NCBI RefSeq assembly: GCF_004118975.1
Contig: NZ_CP035376.1
Span: 3,152,430-3,216,429 of the forward strand
Direction: 5' to 3'
DNA: 64,000 nucleotides
Origin: Luteimonas sp. YGD11-2
Lineage (GTDB): Bacteria; Pseudomonadota; Gammaproteobacteria; Xanthomonadales; Xanthomonadaceae
Below the pieces are notes generated by a model. The model was not told the origin of the DNA, did not search any database, and saw nothing but the letters and a program-made list of their open reading frames with translations. Numbering within the stretch: position 1 is the first letter of the stretch; every line of letters starts with the position of its first letter. This document shows, one piece after another, positions 33,207 through 44,743 of this stretch. The position numbers and the translations under genes were made by a program.

Positions 33207-33283
33207 CGCCCATTCACGCAGGCGCGATCCGGTCTTAACCAGCGCCGTGGGAGGCTGCGGTTCCCCGCGCTGGAGCGACCCCC

Positions 33284-33661
33284 ATGAGTGACACCCGCAA
33301 GACCCCCGATCCGGCCTCGCTGTCGCTGAAAGGTGCCGGCACCGGGTCCGGCGCCGCCCCGGCCGGCAAGGCGGATTTCTCCGGCGTCCGCGGCAGCGTC
33401 GACAGCACCGAGGACCCGGTGCGTGGCGCCGACTTCGGCAAGGTCAGCTCCTCGATCGAATCCACCGAGGACGTGCTCGACGAGCGTTCGCACACGGTCG
33501 CCCGGGGCGACACCCTGTCGCGCATTTCGAACCGGTACTACGGCTCGGCCAACCACTGGAAGGACATCTTCGAGGCCAATCGCGACCTGCTCGACGATCC
33601 CGACCTCATCCAGCCGGGCCAGGTGCTGCGCATCCCCGCACGCCCGCGCGACGACGGCTGA
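33284..33661 (+). CDS. LysM-domain protein
   Basis: A 125-residue protein with no signal peptide. The first 65 residues are low complexity and include two similar segments ([15 protein letters not shown] and [15 protein letters not shown]), a short internal repeat. Residues about 69-118 form one LysM domain: [20 protein letters not shown], then [20 protein letters not shown]. It resembles cytosolic YgaU/Kbp-type LysM proteins, though the BON domain is absent. GGAG precedes the start. Confidence 0.85.
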   Translation: MSDTRKTPDPASLSLKGAGTGSGAAPAGKADFSGVRGSVDSTEDPVRGADFGKVSSSIESTEDVLDERSHTVARGDTLSRISNRYYGSANHWKDIFEANRDLLDDPDLIQPGQVLRIPARPRDDG

Positions 33662-33700
33662 AGCATCCGCCTTCCGGACCCACCCGCAGAGGACACCCTG

Positions 33701-34213
33701 ATGACCCAGACCCGTTCCCACCGCCTGCTGGCACTGACTGCCGCCATCGCCTGTGCAGTAGCGCTCGGTGCCTGCAACCGCGACCAGCCCGCCGCCGACA
33801 CGCCGCCGGTGGGCGCGCCGATGCCGGCCGATCCGGTCGCCCAGCCGGCGAACCCGGCCACGACCCCGTCGGCAACGCAGTCCGCCACGGTCAGCGAGGT
33901 GCTGCTGGGCACCGAGGCCAGCGGTAACGAACGCGTTGCCGAGCCGAAGACGACCTTCGCCCGCAGCGACCGCACCATCGTCGCCTCGGTGGTCACGCGT
34001 GCCGACAGCCCGGCGGAGACCGAAGTTCGCGCACGCTGGACGTTCCAGGATGGCCAGCTGGTCGACGAGACCAGCCAGCGCCTCAACCTGAGCGGTCCGG
34101 GCGTGACCAATTTCCGTGTCAACAACCAGGAAGACTGGCCGGCCGGCAGCTACACCGTCGAGATCTCGCTGGACGGCAACGTGGTGCAGACCCAGCAGTT
34201 CACCGTGCAGTAA
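33701..34213 (+). CDS. putative lipoprotein of unknown function
   Basis: The 170-residue product has a signal peptide (LLALTAAIACAVALGAC) with lipobox Cys near residue 24, then a Pro/Ala-rich linker (about residues 30-65) and a C-terminal beta-rich domain: TIVASVVTRADSPAETEVRA, WTFQDGQLVDET and SYTVEISLDGNVVQTQQF. That last segment looks like a small Ig-like or periplasmic domain. I do not recognise the family. It is followed by a strong terminator and preceded by the LysM gene with 39 bases between. Confidence 0.75.
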   Translation: MTQTRSHRLLALTAAIACAVALGACNRDQPAADTPPVGAPMPADPVAQPANPATTPSATQSATVSEVLLGTEASGNERVAEPKTTFARSDRTIVASVVTRADSPAETEVRARWTFQDGQLVDETSQRLNLSGPGVTNFRVNNQEDWPAGSYTVEISLDGNVVQTQQFTVQ

Positions 34214-34237
34214 CGACGCCTCCCCCGCGGTGTCCGG

Positions 34238-34273
34238 ACGGGCGTGGTCGTTGCGGCCACGCCCGTTCTTTTT
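34238..34273 (+). terminator. intrinsic terminator after the lipoprotein gene
   Basis: ACGGGCGTGG at 34238-34247 pairs with CCACGCCCGT at 34257-34266, followed by TCTTTTT. Confidence 0.9.
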
Positions 34274-34323
34274 GCGCACGGCGCGCGGCTACCATGGCAT
34301 CCCCTGGACCTCGGGACCATGGC

Positions 34324-35259
34324 ATGCGCATCCTGGTACTTGGCGCCGGCGGCACCGGCGGATATTTCGGCGGGCGGCTCGCCCAGGCGGGCGTCGACGT
34401 AACCTTCCTGGTGCGCCCGGCGCGCGCGGCCGAACTCGCCACAAACGGCCTGCGCCTGCGCAGCCCGCTGGGCGATGCCAGCGTGCCGGTGCGCTGCCTC
34501 ACCGCCGACGCCCTGGCCGCCGACGCGGCGCAGGCGCCATACGACCTTGTGGTGCTGAGCTGCAAGGCCTACGACCTCGACAGCGCCATCGCGGCGATCG
34601 CACCGGCCGTGGGCGCGGAGACGGCGGTGCTACCGATCCTCAACGGCCTGCGTCACTACCCGCTGCTGGATCAGCACTTCGGTGCCGGGCGGGTGATCGG
34701 CGGCCTGTGCTTCATCAGCGTCAGCAAGGCCGAAGACGGCGGCATCGCCCATCACAGCCAGGCGGCCTCGATCACCTTCGGCGAACGCGACGGCACCCGC
34801 AGCGCCCGTTGCACAGCGTTCGCAGACGCGTGCCGCCGGGCCGGCATCGACCACCTGCATGCCGACGACATCGCCCGCGAGCAGTGGATCAAGTTCACCT
34901 TCCTGGCAACCCTTGCCGGCGCGACCTGCCTGATGCGTGCGGCGATCGGCGATATCGTGGCCGGCGAGGACGGCCGCGGATTCATCACCGCGCTGTATGC
35001 GGAAACCCTGGTCGCGGCGGCGGCCGCCGGCCACCCGGTGCCCGAACGCGCGCGCGCCACCGCGCTCGCCCAGCTGACCCGCGCGGATTCACCGCTCAGG
35101 GCCTCGATGCTGCATGACCTGGAAGCCGGCAACCGGGTGGAAGCGGCGCATATCGTCGGCGACATGCGCGACCGCGTGCGCGCAGCCGGCGCGCCGGCAC
35201 CGCTGCTGGCGGCCGCGTACTGCCACCTGCAGGCCTACGAGCGACTGCGCAGGGGCTGA
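34324..35259 (+). CDS. 2-dehydropantoate 2-reductase family protein (PanE-like)
   Basis: The 311-residue protein has the Rossmann start MRILVLGAGGTGGYFGGRLA (residues 1-20) and ketopantoate-reductase features: VVLSCKAYDLDSA with the likely catalytic Lys region, LPILNGLRHYPLLD and the QWIKFTFLATLAGATCLM helix. It could supply pantoate for coenzyme A, or act on another 2-keto acid; paralogues of this family are common. The start at 34324 matches the family N-terminus; an upstream ATG at 34294 would add ten residues. Confidence 0.85.
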   Translation: MRILVLGAGGTGGYFGGRLAQAGVDVTFLVRPARAAELATNGLRLRSPLGDASVPVRCLTADALAADAAQAPYDLVVLSCKAYDLDSAIAAIAPAVGAETAVLPILNGLRHYPLLDQHFGAGRVIGGLCFISVSKAEDGGIAHHSQAASITFGERDGTRSARCTAFADACRRAGIDHLHADDIAREQWIKFTFLATLAGATCLMRAAIGDIVAGEDGRGFITALYAETLVAAAAAGHPVPERARATALAQLTRADSPLRASMLHDLEAGNRVEAAHIVGDMRDRVRAAGAPAPLLAAAYCHLQAYERLRRG

Positions 35260-38088
<2,829 letters not shown>

Positions 38089-38113
38089 CGTCCGCAGCGG
38101 AGTCGTCGAAACG

Positions 38114-38137
38114 AACCCCGCCACGGCGGGGTTCTTT
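38114..38137 (+). terminator. intrinsic terminator after icd
   Basis: AACCCCGCC, loop AC, GGCGGGGTT, then CTTTCG. Confidence 0.8.
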
Positions 38138-38394
38138 CGTTCACGGGCGCAGGCTCCGGCCACCCGCGCCGAGCTGCTGCTGGATGCCCGCCAGATGGTG
38201 GCGCCGTCACCGCATCGCCTGCAGCCGCCACGGTGGCGTTACCCGGCGTATCCGCCGCGGACCGCGAAGCTTCCGGGCGTTCCCGCCTTGCGCGGATGGA
38301 TCCACGCGCAGACCACCGGCACGCCCGCCAGACCCCGCCCGACGCAGCCGCACCCCGTTGGTGGAGCAGGGCCAAGAAGGCTGAAACCTGCTGT
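38138..38394. other. non-coding gap between icd and a convergent small gene
   Basis: With the terminator this gap spans about 300 bases between convergent genes. I see no gene, repeat or RNA motif in the remaining part. Confidence 0.5.
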
Positions 38395-38748
38395 CTACGC
38401 CCGGCCCCAGTCGATCTCGCGCACCACCGGGCGCTCGGCCTCGCGCGCCACGGTGACCGTCATGCCCTCGGTTTCGCCGCCGTGCAGCAGCAGGTAGACG
38501 GCACCGAGATCGCCGTCCTCGCGCAATTCCCAGTCGCGCACGGTACGCGCGACCTCGATGCGGTCCGGCGCCGGGCCCACCCAGTCGACGAGGTCCTGGT
38601 AGGCCTCGCGCAGCGCTGACGGCGGCCAGTCGTCGCGGGCATCGGAAGACAGCAGCAGGTGCGCGCCGGCGTACTTGCCGTGGATCAGCTTGGTCGCGAA
38701 TTCCACGGCGACGCGGGTGCACGCATCGAGGTCGGCGGTCGGGCTCAT
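38395..38748 (-). CDS. small conserved-looking hypothetical protein
   Basis: The 117-residue acidic protein lacks a signal peptide. It opens MSPTADLDACTRVAVEFATK, continues LIHGKYAGAHLLLSSDARDD and later has a strand-rich half (RIEVARTVRDWELREDGDLG, AVYLLLHGGETEGMTVTVAR, VVREIDWGRA). The helix-then-sheet order and the length resemble NTF2-like or SnoaL-like small domains, but I cannot name a family. It is the last gene before a 110-base gap to the MDR-type oxidoreductase gene, on the same strand. Confidence 0.7.
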   Translation of the reverse strand: MSPTADLDACTRVAVEFATKLIHGKYAGAHLLLSSDARDDWPPSALREAYQDLVDWVGPAPDRIEVARTVRDWELREDGDLGAVYLLLHGGETEGMTVTVAREAERPVVREIDWGRA

Positions 38749-38857
38749 CGGGGTGGCAGGCGCTGCACGGGGGAGGTGCTGACGGCGAAACGCTACGTCG
38801 GCGGCGGCCGCCGGGCAAGAACCGGCGTCACCACCGCGACGGCCGGCGCCGTCGCGG

Positions 38858-39886
38858 TCACGGCACGATCCGTACCAGCCGCTTGCCGAAGTTGTCCCCG
38901 CGCAGCAGGCCGATCAGGCCCTGCGGCGCGTGTTCCAGTCCGTCGACCACGTCCTCGCGGTAGGCGATGCGGTCCTCGCGCAGCCACGCCCCCATCTCGC
39001 GCAGGAACTCCGGATACAACGCGGCGAAATCACTCTGGATGAAACCGCGTACGGTCAGGTGCCGCGACAGGATCAGCCCCATCGCCTGCGGCAGGCGGTC
39101 CGGGCCCGGCGGCGGCGCGGTGTCGTTGTAGTGCGCCACCAGCCCGCACACCGGGATGCGCGCGAAGTCGTTGAGCAGCGGCATGACCGCCTCGAGCACC
39201 TTGCCGCCGACGTTCTCGAAATAGACGTCGATGCCGTCGGGCACCGCCGCCGCCAGCTGCTCCGCGAAGTCCGGTGCGCGGTGGTCGAGGGCGACGTCGA
39301 AGCCGAGTTCGTCGCGCACATGCGCCACCTTGCGCTCGCCGCCGGCGATGCCGACCACGCGCGCGCCGCGCAGTTTCGCGATCTGGCCGACGGTGGCGCC
39401 CACCGGGCCGCTGGCCGCGGCAACCACCAGCGTCTCGCCGGGTTTCGGCCGGCCGATCTCCTGCAGCCCGGCATACGCGGTGAAGCCGGGCATGCCGTAG
39501 ACGCCCAGCGCGGTGGTCAGCGGCAGCGCGGTGGGATCCAGCTTGCGGCTGAGGCTGCCGCCATCGGCGACCGCGTAGTCCTGCCAGCCGCCATAGGCCA
39601 GTACCCAGTCGCCCGGGTTCCATTCCGGGTGCATCGACTCGACCACCTGCGCCACGGTGGCGCCGCCGAGGGTTTCGCCGATCTCCAGCCCCCGCGCGTA
39701 GGAGCGGCCGGCATTCATGCGGCCGCGCATGTACGGATCCAAGGACAGCCAGTGGTTGCGCAGCAGCACCTGGCCCTTGCGCGGCAGCGGCAGCACCTCG
39801 TCGACGAGGCGGAAGTCGCCGTCGACGGGTTCACCCTTCGGGCGTGCGGCGAGCACGATGCGGCGGTTGTGCACGGCATGGCTCAT
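38858..39886 (-). CDS. NADP-dependent MDR oxidoreductase (CurA/leukotriene B4 dehydrogenase-like)
   Basis: The 342-residue protein is a zinc-independent medium-chain reductase: NHWLSLDPYMRGRM near residue 45, GMPGFTAYAGLQEIG, the cofactor loop VAAASGPVGATVGQIAK, GIAGGERKV for NADP, VDVYFENVGG-type segment (IDVYFENVGGKVLE) and RGFIQSDF. These match 2-alkenal/curcumin reductases that saturate enones in the cytoplasm. It lies four bases downstream of the aldo/keto reductase gene stop, so both are one transcription unit. Confidence 0.9.
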   Translation of the reverse strand: MSHAVHNRRIVLAARPKGEPVDGDFRLVDEVLPLPRKGQVLLRNHWLSLDPYMRGRMNAGRSYARGLEIGETLGGATVAQVVESMHPEWNPGDWVLAYGGWQDYAVADGGSLSRKLDPTALPLTTALGVYGMPGFTAYAGLQEIGRPKPGETLVVAAASGPVGATVGQIAKLRGARVVGIAGGERKVAHVRDELGFDVALDHRAPDFAEQLAAAVPDGIDVYFENVGGKVLEAVMPLLNDFARIPVCGLVAHYNDTAPPPGPDRLPQAMGLILSRHLTVRGFIQSDFAALYPEFLREMGAWLREDRIAYREDVVDGLEHAPQGLIGLLRGDNFGKRLVRIVP

Positions 39887-39890
39887 GGCG

Positions 39891-40856
39891 TCACTCGCTC
39901 GAGCTGGCCGCATCGAGCGCGGCGATGTCGGCGGGCGACAGCGGCAACGTCGCGGCACCGAGCAGTTCGTCGAGCTGCGCGGTGGTGGTGGCGCTGGCGA
40001 TCGGCGCGGTGATCGAGGGCCGCGCGGTCAGCCAGGCCAGCGCGACCTGCGCGGCGGTGGCGCGATGGGTGGCGGCGATGCTGTCGAGCGTCGAGAGGAT
40101 GCGTTCGCCGCGCGGGTTGAGGTACTTCCCCACCACCGTGCTGCCGCGCGCGCTGCTGCGCACGGCGTCCGCCGCGCTGCGGTACTTGCCGCTCAGAAAG
40201 CCGCTGGCCAGCGAGTAGTAGCTCACCACGCCCAGCCCGCGCTCGAGCGCCATCGGTTCCAGTTCCGCCTCGTAGCCGATGCGGTCGTAGAGGTTGTATT
40301 CCGGCTGCAGCACCTCGTAGCGCGGCAGCCCATGGCGCTCGGCGATGTCGAGCGCCTCGCCCAGGCGCACGGCGCTGAAGTTGGACGCACCGATGGTGCG
40401 CACCTTGCCCTGTTCGATCAGCCGCGAGAACGCGCCCAGCACATCCTCGATCGGCACGCCCGGATCATCCTCGTGGGCGAAGTAGACGTCGATGGTGTCG
40501 ATGCCCAGCCGCCGCAGCGAGTCGTCGGCGGCGCGCGCGATGTTGTCGGGCGACAGTCCCGGCCGTTCGCTCCACTTCGCGACCTTGGTGGCGATGACCA
40601 CGTCGTCGCGGCGACCGCTGCGCGCCAGCCAGCGGCCGATCAGGGTCTCGGACTCGCCGCCGCGGTTGCCGGGTACCCAGGCCGGGTAGGCATCGGCGGT
40701 GTCGATGAAGCCGAAGCCGCTGGCGGTGAATGCGTCGAGCAGGGCGAACGTGGTGGCTTCATCCGCGCTCCAGCCGAACACGTTGCCGCCGAACGCGAAC
40801 GGGCGGATGTGCAGGCCGGAACGGCCCAGCGGGCGCAGGTCACGGGGTGCGGTCAT
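39891..40856 (-). CDS. aldo/keto reductase
   Basis: The 321-residue NADPH-dependent reductase shows the AKR signature: catalytic Asp/Tyr in FIDTADAYPAWVPG (residues about 50-63), the Lys in VVIATKVAKW, the His in DVYFAHEDDP, and GASNFSAVRLGEAL. The cofactor-binding C-terminal part contains ITAPIASATTTAQLDELL. It probably detoxifies aldehydes or ketones, in line with the enone reductase encoded downstream. It starts 137 bases from the divergent lipoprotein methyltransferase gene. Confidence 0.92.
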   Translation of the reverse strand: MTAPRDLRPLGRSGLHIRPFAFGGNVFGWSADEATTFALLDAFTASGFGFIDTADAYPAWVPGNRGGESETLIGRWLARSGRRDDVVIATKVAKWSERPGLSPDNIARAADDSLRRLGIDTIDVYFAHEDDPGVPIEDVLGAFSRLIEQGKVRTIGASNFSAVRLGEALDIAERHGLPRYEVLQPEYNLYDRIGYEAELEPMALERGLGVVSYYSLASGFLSGKYRSAADAVRSSARGSTVVGKYLNPRGERILSTLDSIAATHRATAAQVALAWLTARPSITAPIASATTTAQLDELLGAATLPLSPADIAALDAASSSE

Positions 40857-40993
40857 GCGCAGGCTCCTTGCGGTCGAAAACCCGGACCCTAGCGCGGAAC
40901 CGGTTGCCGGGTCGCGAAGGCGCGCGGCCGCAGCGTGTGGCCCGGCGCGTGCGCGGGTAACCTCTGCGGCCTGTCCCCGATCCGGAAACGCCG

Positions 40994-41845
40994 ATGAAGC
41001 CGATGCTCTCCGCCGCGCTGTTGCCCGCACTGCTCGCCGCCTGTGGCACGGGCGCCGCCGTCACCGCCGACCCGGCGACCACGCCGGCCACCACCGCGCG
41101 TGCCGACAGCGCAGCCGCGCTCGAGCGGGTGATCGCCGGCAACTGGCGCACCCCGGAATTCGCCGCCCGCGACAGCGCGCGCCACCCGAAGGAAACGCTG
41201 GCGTTCTTCGGCATCCGCCCGGACATGACCGTGGTGGAGATCGCGCCCGGCGGCGGCTGGTACATGGAACTGCTGGCGCCCTACCTGCGTGACCAGGGCC
41301 GCTACGTGGGCGCGATCGTCGACCCGGCCACGGTGGCGCCCGAGCGCCGCGAGGCCGCCGAGCGCGCCCGCCGCGCGCTGGCCGAACGCCAGCCGGCCAC
41401 GGTCTTCGACCGCGCGACCATCCACGGCTACGACCCGAAGGCGCCGCGCTTCGGCCCGGATGCCTCGGCCGACGCGGTGCTGACGTTCCGCAACGTCCAC
41501 AACTGGCTGTCGGCGGGCAACGCCCAGGCGATGTTCGAGGGCTTCCACAGGGTCCTGAAGGACGGTGGCGTGCTCGGCGTGGTCGAGCACCGTGCCGGGC
41601 GCGAACTGCCGGCCGACGACCGTTCCGGCTATGTCGCCGAGCAGACGGTGATCGCACTGGCCGAGGCCGCGGGCTTCCGCCTCGATGCCCGCAGCGACAT
41701 CAACGCCAATCCCGCCGACACCCGGGACCACCCCAACGGCGTGTGGACGCTGCCGCCGACCAACCGCCACGAGGATGCCGACGCCGCGAAGTACCGCGCG
41801 ATCGGCGAGAGCGACCGGATGACGCTGCGCTTCATCAAGGACTGA
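40994..41845 (+). CDS. class I SAM methyltransferase-fold lipoprotein
   Basis: The 283-residue protein combines a lipoprotein signal (LLPALLAACGTG, Cys17) with a class I methyltransferase fold. Visible motifs are motif I TVVEIAPGGGWYMELLAPYL near residue 79, FRNVHNWL, FHRVLKDGGVLGVVEHRAG and a final SDRMTLRFIKD. SAM is not known to be present in the periplasm, so a secreted methyltransferase is odd. Either export is real and the fold has another use, or the N-terminus is misjudged; however, no good internal start is visible before motif I. COG4798-type proteins share this layout. Confidence 0.82.
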   Translation: MKPMLSAALLPALLAACGTGAAVTADPATTPATTARADSAAALERVIAGNWRTPEFAARDSARHPKETLAFFGIRPDMTVVEIAPGGGWYMELLAPYLRDQGRYVGAIVDPATVAPERREAAERARRALAERQPATVFDRATIHGYDPKAPRFGPDASADAVLTFRNVHNWLSAGNAQAMFEGFHRVLKDGGVLGVVEHRAGRELPADDRSGYVAEQTVIALAEAAGFRLDARSDINANPADTRDHPNGVWTLPPTNRHEDADAAKYRAIGESDRMTLRFIKD

Positions 41846-41898
41846 GCCGCCGCCCCGGCGGCCGAGACGCGGCCACCGGGGCCCGGCAGTCACACCAC

Positions 41899-42507
41899 AT
41901 GCTCGTTGCTTTCAACAAGCCATACGGCGTGCTGTGCCAGTTCACCGACCGCAGCATGCCGCCGCGGCCGACGCTGGCCGGCTTCGGACTGCCGGCCGGC
42001 GTGTACCCGGCCGGCCGTCTCGACCACGACAGCGAAGGCCTGCTGCTGCTCACCGACGATGGCGCCCTCGTGCATCGCATCAGCGACCCGCGCCACAAGC
42101 TGCCGAAGGTGTACCAGGTGCAGGTCGAGGGTGAAGCCGACGAGGCGCGGCTGGATGCACTGCGTGCCGGGCCGCTGCTCAACGATGGTCCGACCCGGCC
42201 GCCGCAGGTACGCCGGCTGCCGGAACCGCCGTCGCTATGGCCGCGCGACCCGCCGGTGCGTTTCCGCAAATCGGTTCCCGACAGCTGGATCGAGGTGATC
42301 CTGCGCGAGGGCCGCAACCGCCAGGTGCGGCGGATGACCGCCGCCGTGGGCCTGCCGACGCTGCGGCTGGTCCGCGTGGCGATCGGGCCATGGAGCCTCG
42401 GGGATCTCGCACCCGGGCAGTGGCGCGAGCTGCCGGTCGCCGATGATCCCGCTGAACGCTTCAGACAACCACGCGGCCGGAGCACGCGACCGCACCGCGC
42501 CACGTAG
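41899..42507 (+). CDS. 23S rRNA pseudouridine synthase, RluE-like
   Basis: A 202-residue synthase of the RsuA/RluE group without an S4 domain: FNKPYGVLCQFTD at the start, the catalytic Asp in PAGRLDHDSEGLLLLTDDG, KVYQVQVEGEADEARL and the C-terminal EVILREGRNRQVRRMTAAVG. E. coli RluE modifies U2457 of 23S rRNA; that this protein does the same is inference from the close motif match. The start at 41899 gives the family N-terminus MLVAFNKPYG. It lies 53 bases after the methyltransferase gene. Confidence 0.88.
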   Translation: MLVAFNKPYGVLCQFTDRSMPPRPTLAGFGLPAGVYPAGRLDHDSEGLLLLTDDGALVHRISDPRHKLPKVYQVQVEGEADEARLDALRAGPLLNDGPTRPPQVRRLPEPPSLWPRDPPVRFRKSVPDSWIEVILREGRNRQVRRMTAAVGLPTLRLVRVAIGPWSLGDLAPGQWRELPVADDPAERFRQPRGRSTRPHRAT

Positions 42508-42552
42508 TCCGTTCCACCGGGTTCTGCTACCTTCGCAGCTTCCTATTCAGGC

Positions 42553-43665
42553 TTGTCGGACGTGAAGAAGGTCGTTGCCGGGCGCATCCTCGTGGTCGAT
42601 GACCAGCCTGCGAACCTGCGGGTGGTGGGCGCGTTGCTGTCGCGCAACGGCTACGAGGTGCTCAGCGCCGCCAACGGCGAGCAGGCCCTGGCGATCGCCA
42701 GCGAGACCCTGCCCGACCTGATCCTGCTCGACGTGCTGATGCCCGGCATGGACGGCTTCGCGGTGCTGGCCGAGATCAAGCTGCGCGAACCGCTGATGCG
42801 CCTGCCGGTGGTGTGCCTGACGGCCGCGCGCGACCGCGAGCAGCTGCTGCGCGCCTTCGATGCCGGCGCGGTGGACTACGTGACCAAGCCGTTCCTGCCC
42901 GAGGAGCTGCTGGCCCGGGTGAGCGCGCACGTGGGCCTCAAGCTCACCCGCGACCGTCTGGAGCGGGTGGCGCGCGAGCGTCAGGAGCTGGTGAACCTGG
43001 TCGCCCACGACCTCAAGAACCCGCTGAGCTCGGTGCTGTTCGCCAGCGACATCCTGCGCAACAACGGTGTCGGCCCGGAGCGGGTGCCGCGCTACCTCGA
43101 GACCATCTACGAGAGCGCCAGCGATGCGCTGGGTTATATCAAGCGCTACCTGGAAACCCAGCGCAGCCGCCGCGAGGACACCGAGCGCAACGCCAGCGCC
43201 TCGCTCAACGAGACCATCGACTGGCTGCAGAACCGCTACGGCCTGCAGTTCGAGGCGCGGTCGCGCTGCATGCGCATCACCAGCCTCGGCACCCAGGACG
43301 ACGCGACGGTGGCGATCGACCCGCTGGTGCTGCGCCAGGTGGCCGAGAACCTGGTCACCAACGCGATGAAGTACGCGCCCGAAAGCGACCTCGACATCAC
43401 CTGCCGCCCGGGCGCACCGGGTTACTGGCAGCTGGTGCTCGAGGACCGCGGGCCCGGCATTCCGCCGTCGCGCCAGCGCGAACTGTTCAAGCCGTTCGTG
43501 CGCATGCACGAGGGCGGCAACCCCGAGATCGACAGCAACTCCACCGGCCTGGGCCTGTCGCTGGCCAAGCAGATCATCGCCAATGCCGGTGGCCAGCTCT
43601 GGTACGAGGACCGTGAGGGCGGCGGCAGCCGGTTCGTGCTGGAACTGGCCGAACGCAAGCTCTGA
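42553..43665 (+). CDS. receiver-histidine kinase hybrid without sensor domain
   Basis: The protein starts with a response-regulator receiver domain: RILVVDDQPANLRVVGALL, phosphoacceptor Asp in ILLDVLMPGMDGF, and CLTAARD and YVTKPFLPEELL. A kinase core follows: H-box LVAHDLKNPLSS near residue 153, N-box NLVTNAMKYAPE, G1 EDRGPGIPPS, G2 GLGLSLAKQII. There is no membrane helix, PAS or GAF domain, so it likely takes input through its receiver from another kinase. The start is TTG at 42553 (370 residues) or GTG at 42562; both follow AGG. It ends before a hairpin shared with the next, convergent gene. Confidence 0.9.
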   Translation: MSDVKKVVAGRILVVDDQPANLRVVGALLSRNGYEVLSAANGEQALAIASETLPDLILLDVLMPGMDGFAVLAEIKLREPLMRLPVVCLTAARDREQLLRAFDAGAVDYVTKPFLPEELLARVSAHVGLKLTRDRLERVARERQELVNLVAHDLKNPLSSVLFASDILRNNGVGPERVPRYLETIYESASDALGYIKRYLETQRSRREDTERNASASLNETIDWLQNRYGLQFEARSRCMRITSLGTQDDATVAIDPLVLRQVAENLVTNAMKYAPESDLDITCRPGAPGYWQLVLEDRGPGIPPSRQRELFKPFVRMHEGGNPEIDSNSTGLGLSLAKQIIANAGGQLWYEDREGGGSRFVLELAERKL

Positions 43666-43688
43666 TCCGCGCCGCGGACCAGCCAGAC

Positions 43689-43718
43689 GAAGACGCCGGC
43701 ACAGTGGCCGGCGTCTTC
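43689..43718. terminator. bidirectional hairpin between convergent genes
   Basis: GAAGACGCCGGC, loop ACAGTG, GCCGGCGTCTTC: a perfect 12-bp stem between the kinase gene and the small minus-strand gene. The flanking T tracts are short. Confidence 0.75.
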
Positions 43719-43734
43719 GCATCAGGCGTGGGCT

Positions 43735-44139
43735 TCAGTTCGCAGAGGAACCGGACGACGTCGACGACGCATTGTGGTCCTTGCGCGACTGCTGGTTGCC
43801 CGTGCCGCTGTGCTCTGCGCTGATGCGGCTCGAAGAGCCCTGGATCGAGCGCTGGGTGCGGCGGCGGGTTTCCTCCTGCTCCTTGCGGCGCTTGCTGGCC
43901 CACCACAGCAGGCCTGCGCCGGCGACCACGGCCACCACCACCGAGCTGGAAATGGCCGGATGGCGGCGGATCGAACGGCCGGCTGTGCGCGTGGCCATGC
44001 GCGCGGCGCCGAGCGCCGCGCCGGTCTGCAGCCAGGTGGAGGCGGAATGGCGCTGGTGGGGGAGGGCGTGACGGAGGCTGTCGCTGACGTGGCCTGCCAG
44101 TTCCATCGCCCGATGCTGGATCAGATCGAATTTGCTCAT
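43735..44139 (-). CDS. small membrane-anchored protein of unknown function
   Basis: The 134-residue product has an amphipathic N-terminal half (DLIQHRAMELAGHVSDSLRH), then a basic stretch (RMATRTAGRSIRRHP). One membrane helix follows (AISSSVVVAVVAGAGLLWWA), then a basic KRRKEQEETRRRTQR, and it ends in a Ser/Asn/Gln-rich tail. I do not recognise a family; the layout recalls small stress-membrane proteins such as those of the ElaB/YqjD type. GAGGA precedes the start at 44139. It is followed by a bidirectional hairpin. Confidence 0.75.
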   Translation of the reverse strand: MSKFDLIQHRAMELAGHVSDSLRHALPHQRHSASTWLQTGAALGAARMATRTAGRSIRRHPAISSSVVVAVVAGAGLLWWASKRRKEQEETRRRTQRSIQGSSSRISAEHSGTGNQQSRKDHNASSTSSGSSAN

Positions 44140-44743
44140 GGGGTGTCCTCGCATTGATTGAAACGGGGCGAACGTACGCGGGCACTGTCGCGTGGGCGCC
44201 GTCGCAATGACGTGATCGGTGGCTGACGCAAGGGTCGGGCCGCCTTCTCCGTTCAGAGAAGCATCGCGCCGGTGCCGGATGACCGGGGACCCGCGCGCTT
44301 GTGGAGACCGGACGCGCCGCTGCGGTGGGCGGTCGTCTGCTTCGGTTGGCCTGCTGGAGGATGCGTGGTTGGCTGTCCGGATGAGGGTGCGTGCCTGACG
44401 GACGGCACGGCATGCTGCGGTGGCGAATGCGTGCGGAGCCCGCGCATCAGGTGAGCGCGCGGGGCCGATGCGGCACGCCCTGGCGGGACACGCCGTGAAT
44501 CCGTCCGTGGAGGCTTGTCGGCGCCATCCATGGCGCCGACAGTCCCGCGCGGGCATGCCGCACCGGCCCTCCAGGGTTTCGCCTCGACGGTTGGGGAAAA
44601 AAGCGCCCGCGTGGTGGGACGTTCCGGAACACGCTCGCGACGCTACGTCCCGGCGGCCTGCGTGAGGGGTTGCTGCAGGAAGCGTCCGGTCGCGGCAGTC
44701 GTGGCCACAGTCGACGTCGCCTCGTGCCACGGGACCGCGCGCG
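44140..44743. other. 604-base gap between the small membrane gene and hrpB, with one hairpin repeat
   Basis: No gene is supported. The main structure is the long hairpin at 44461-44569. The promoter of the small membrane gene should lie near 44140-44230. Nothing else was recognised. Confidence 0.5.
44461..44569. repeat. long-hairpin repeat with CATCCATG core
   Basis: GGGGCCG-a-TGCGGCA-c-GCCC-tg-GCGGGAC at the left pairs with GTCCCGC-gc-GGGC-a-TGCCGCA-c-CGGCCC at the right. Inside are GTGAATCCGTCCGTGGAGGC and the perfect palindrome TGTCGGCGCCATCC/ATGGCGCCGACA (44516-44541). Similar GTGAATCC...GGAGGCT...CATCCATG units are, to my memory, scattered through many Xanthomonadaceae genomes. Confidence 0.75.
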
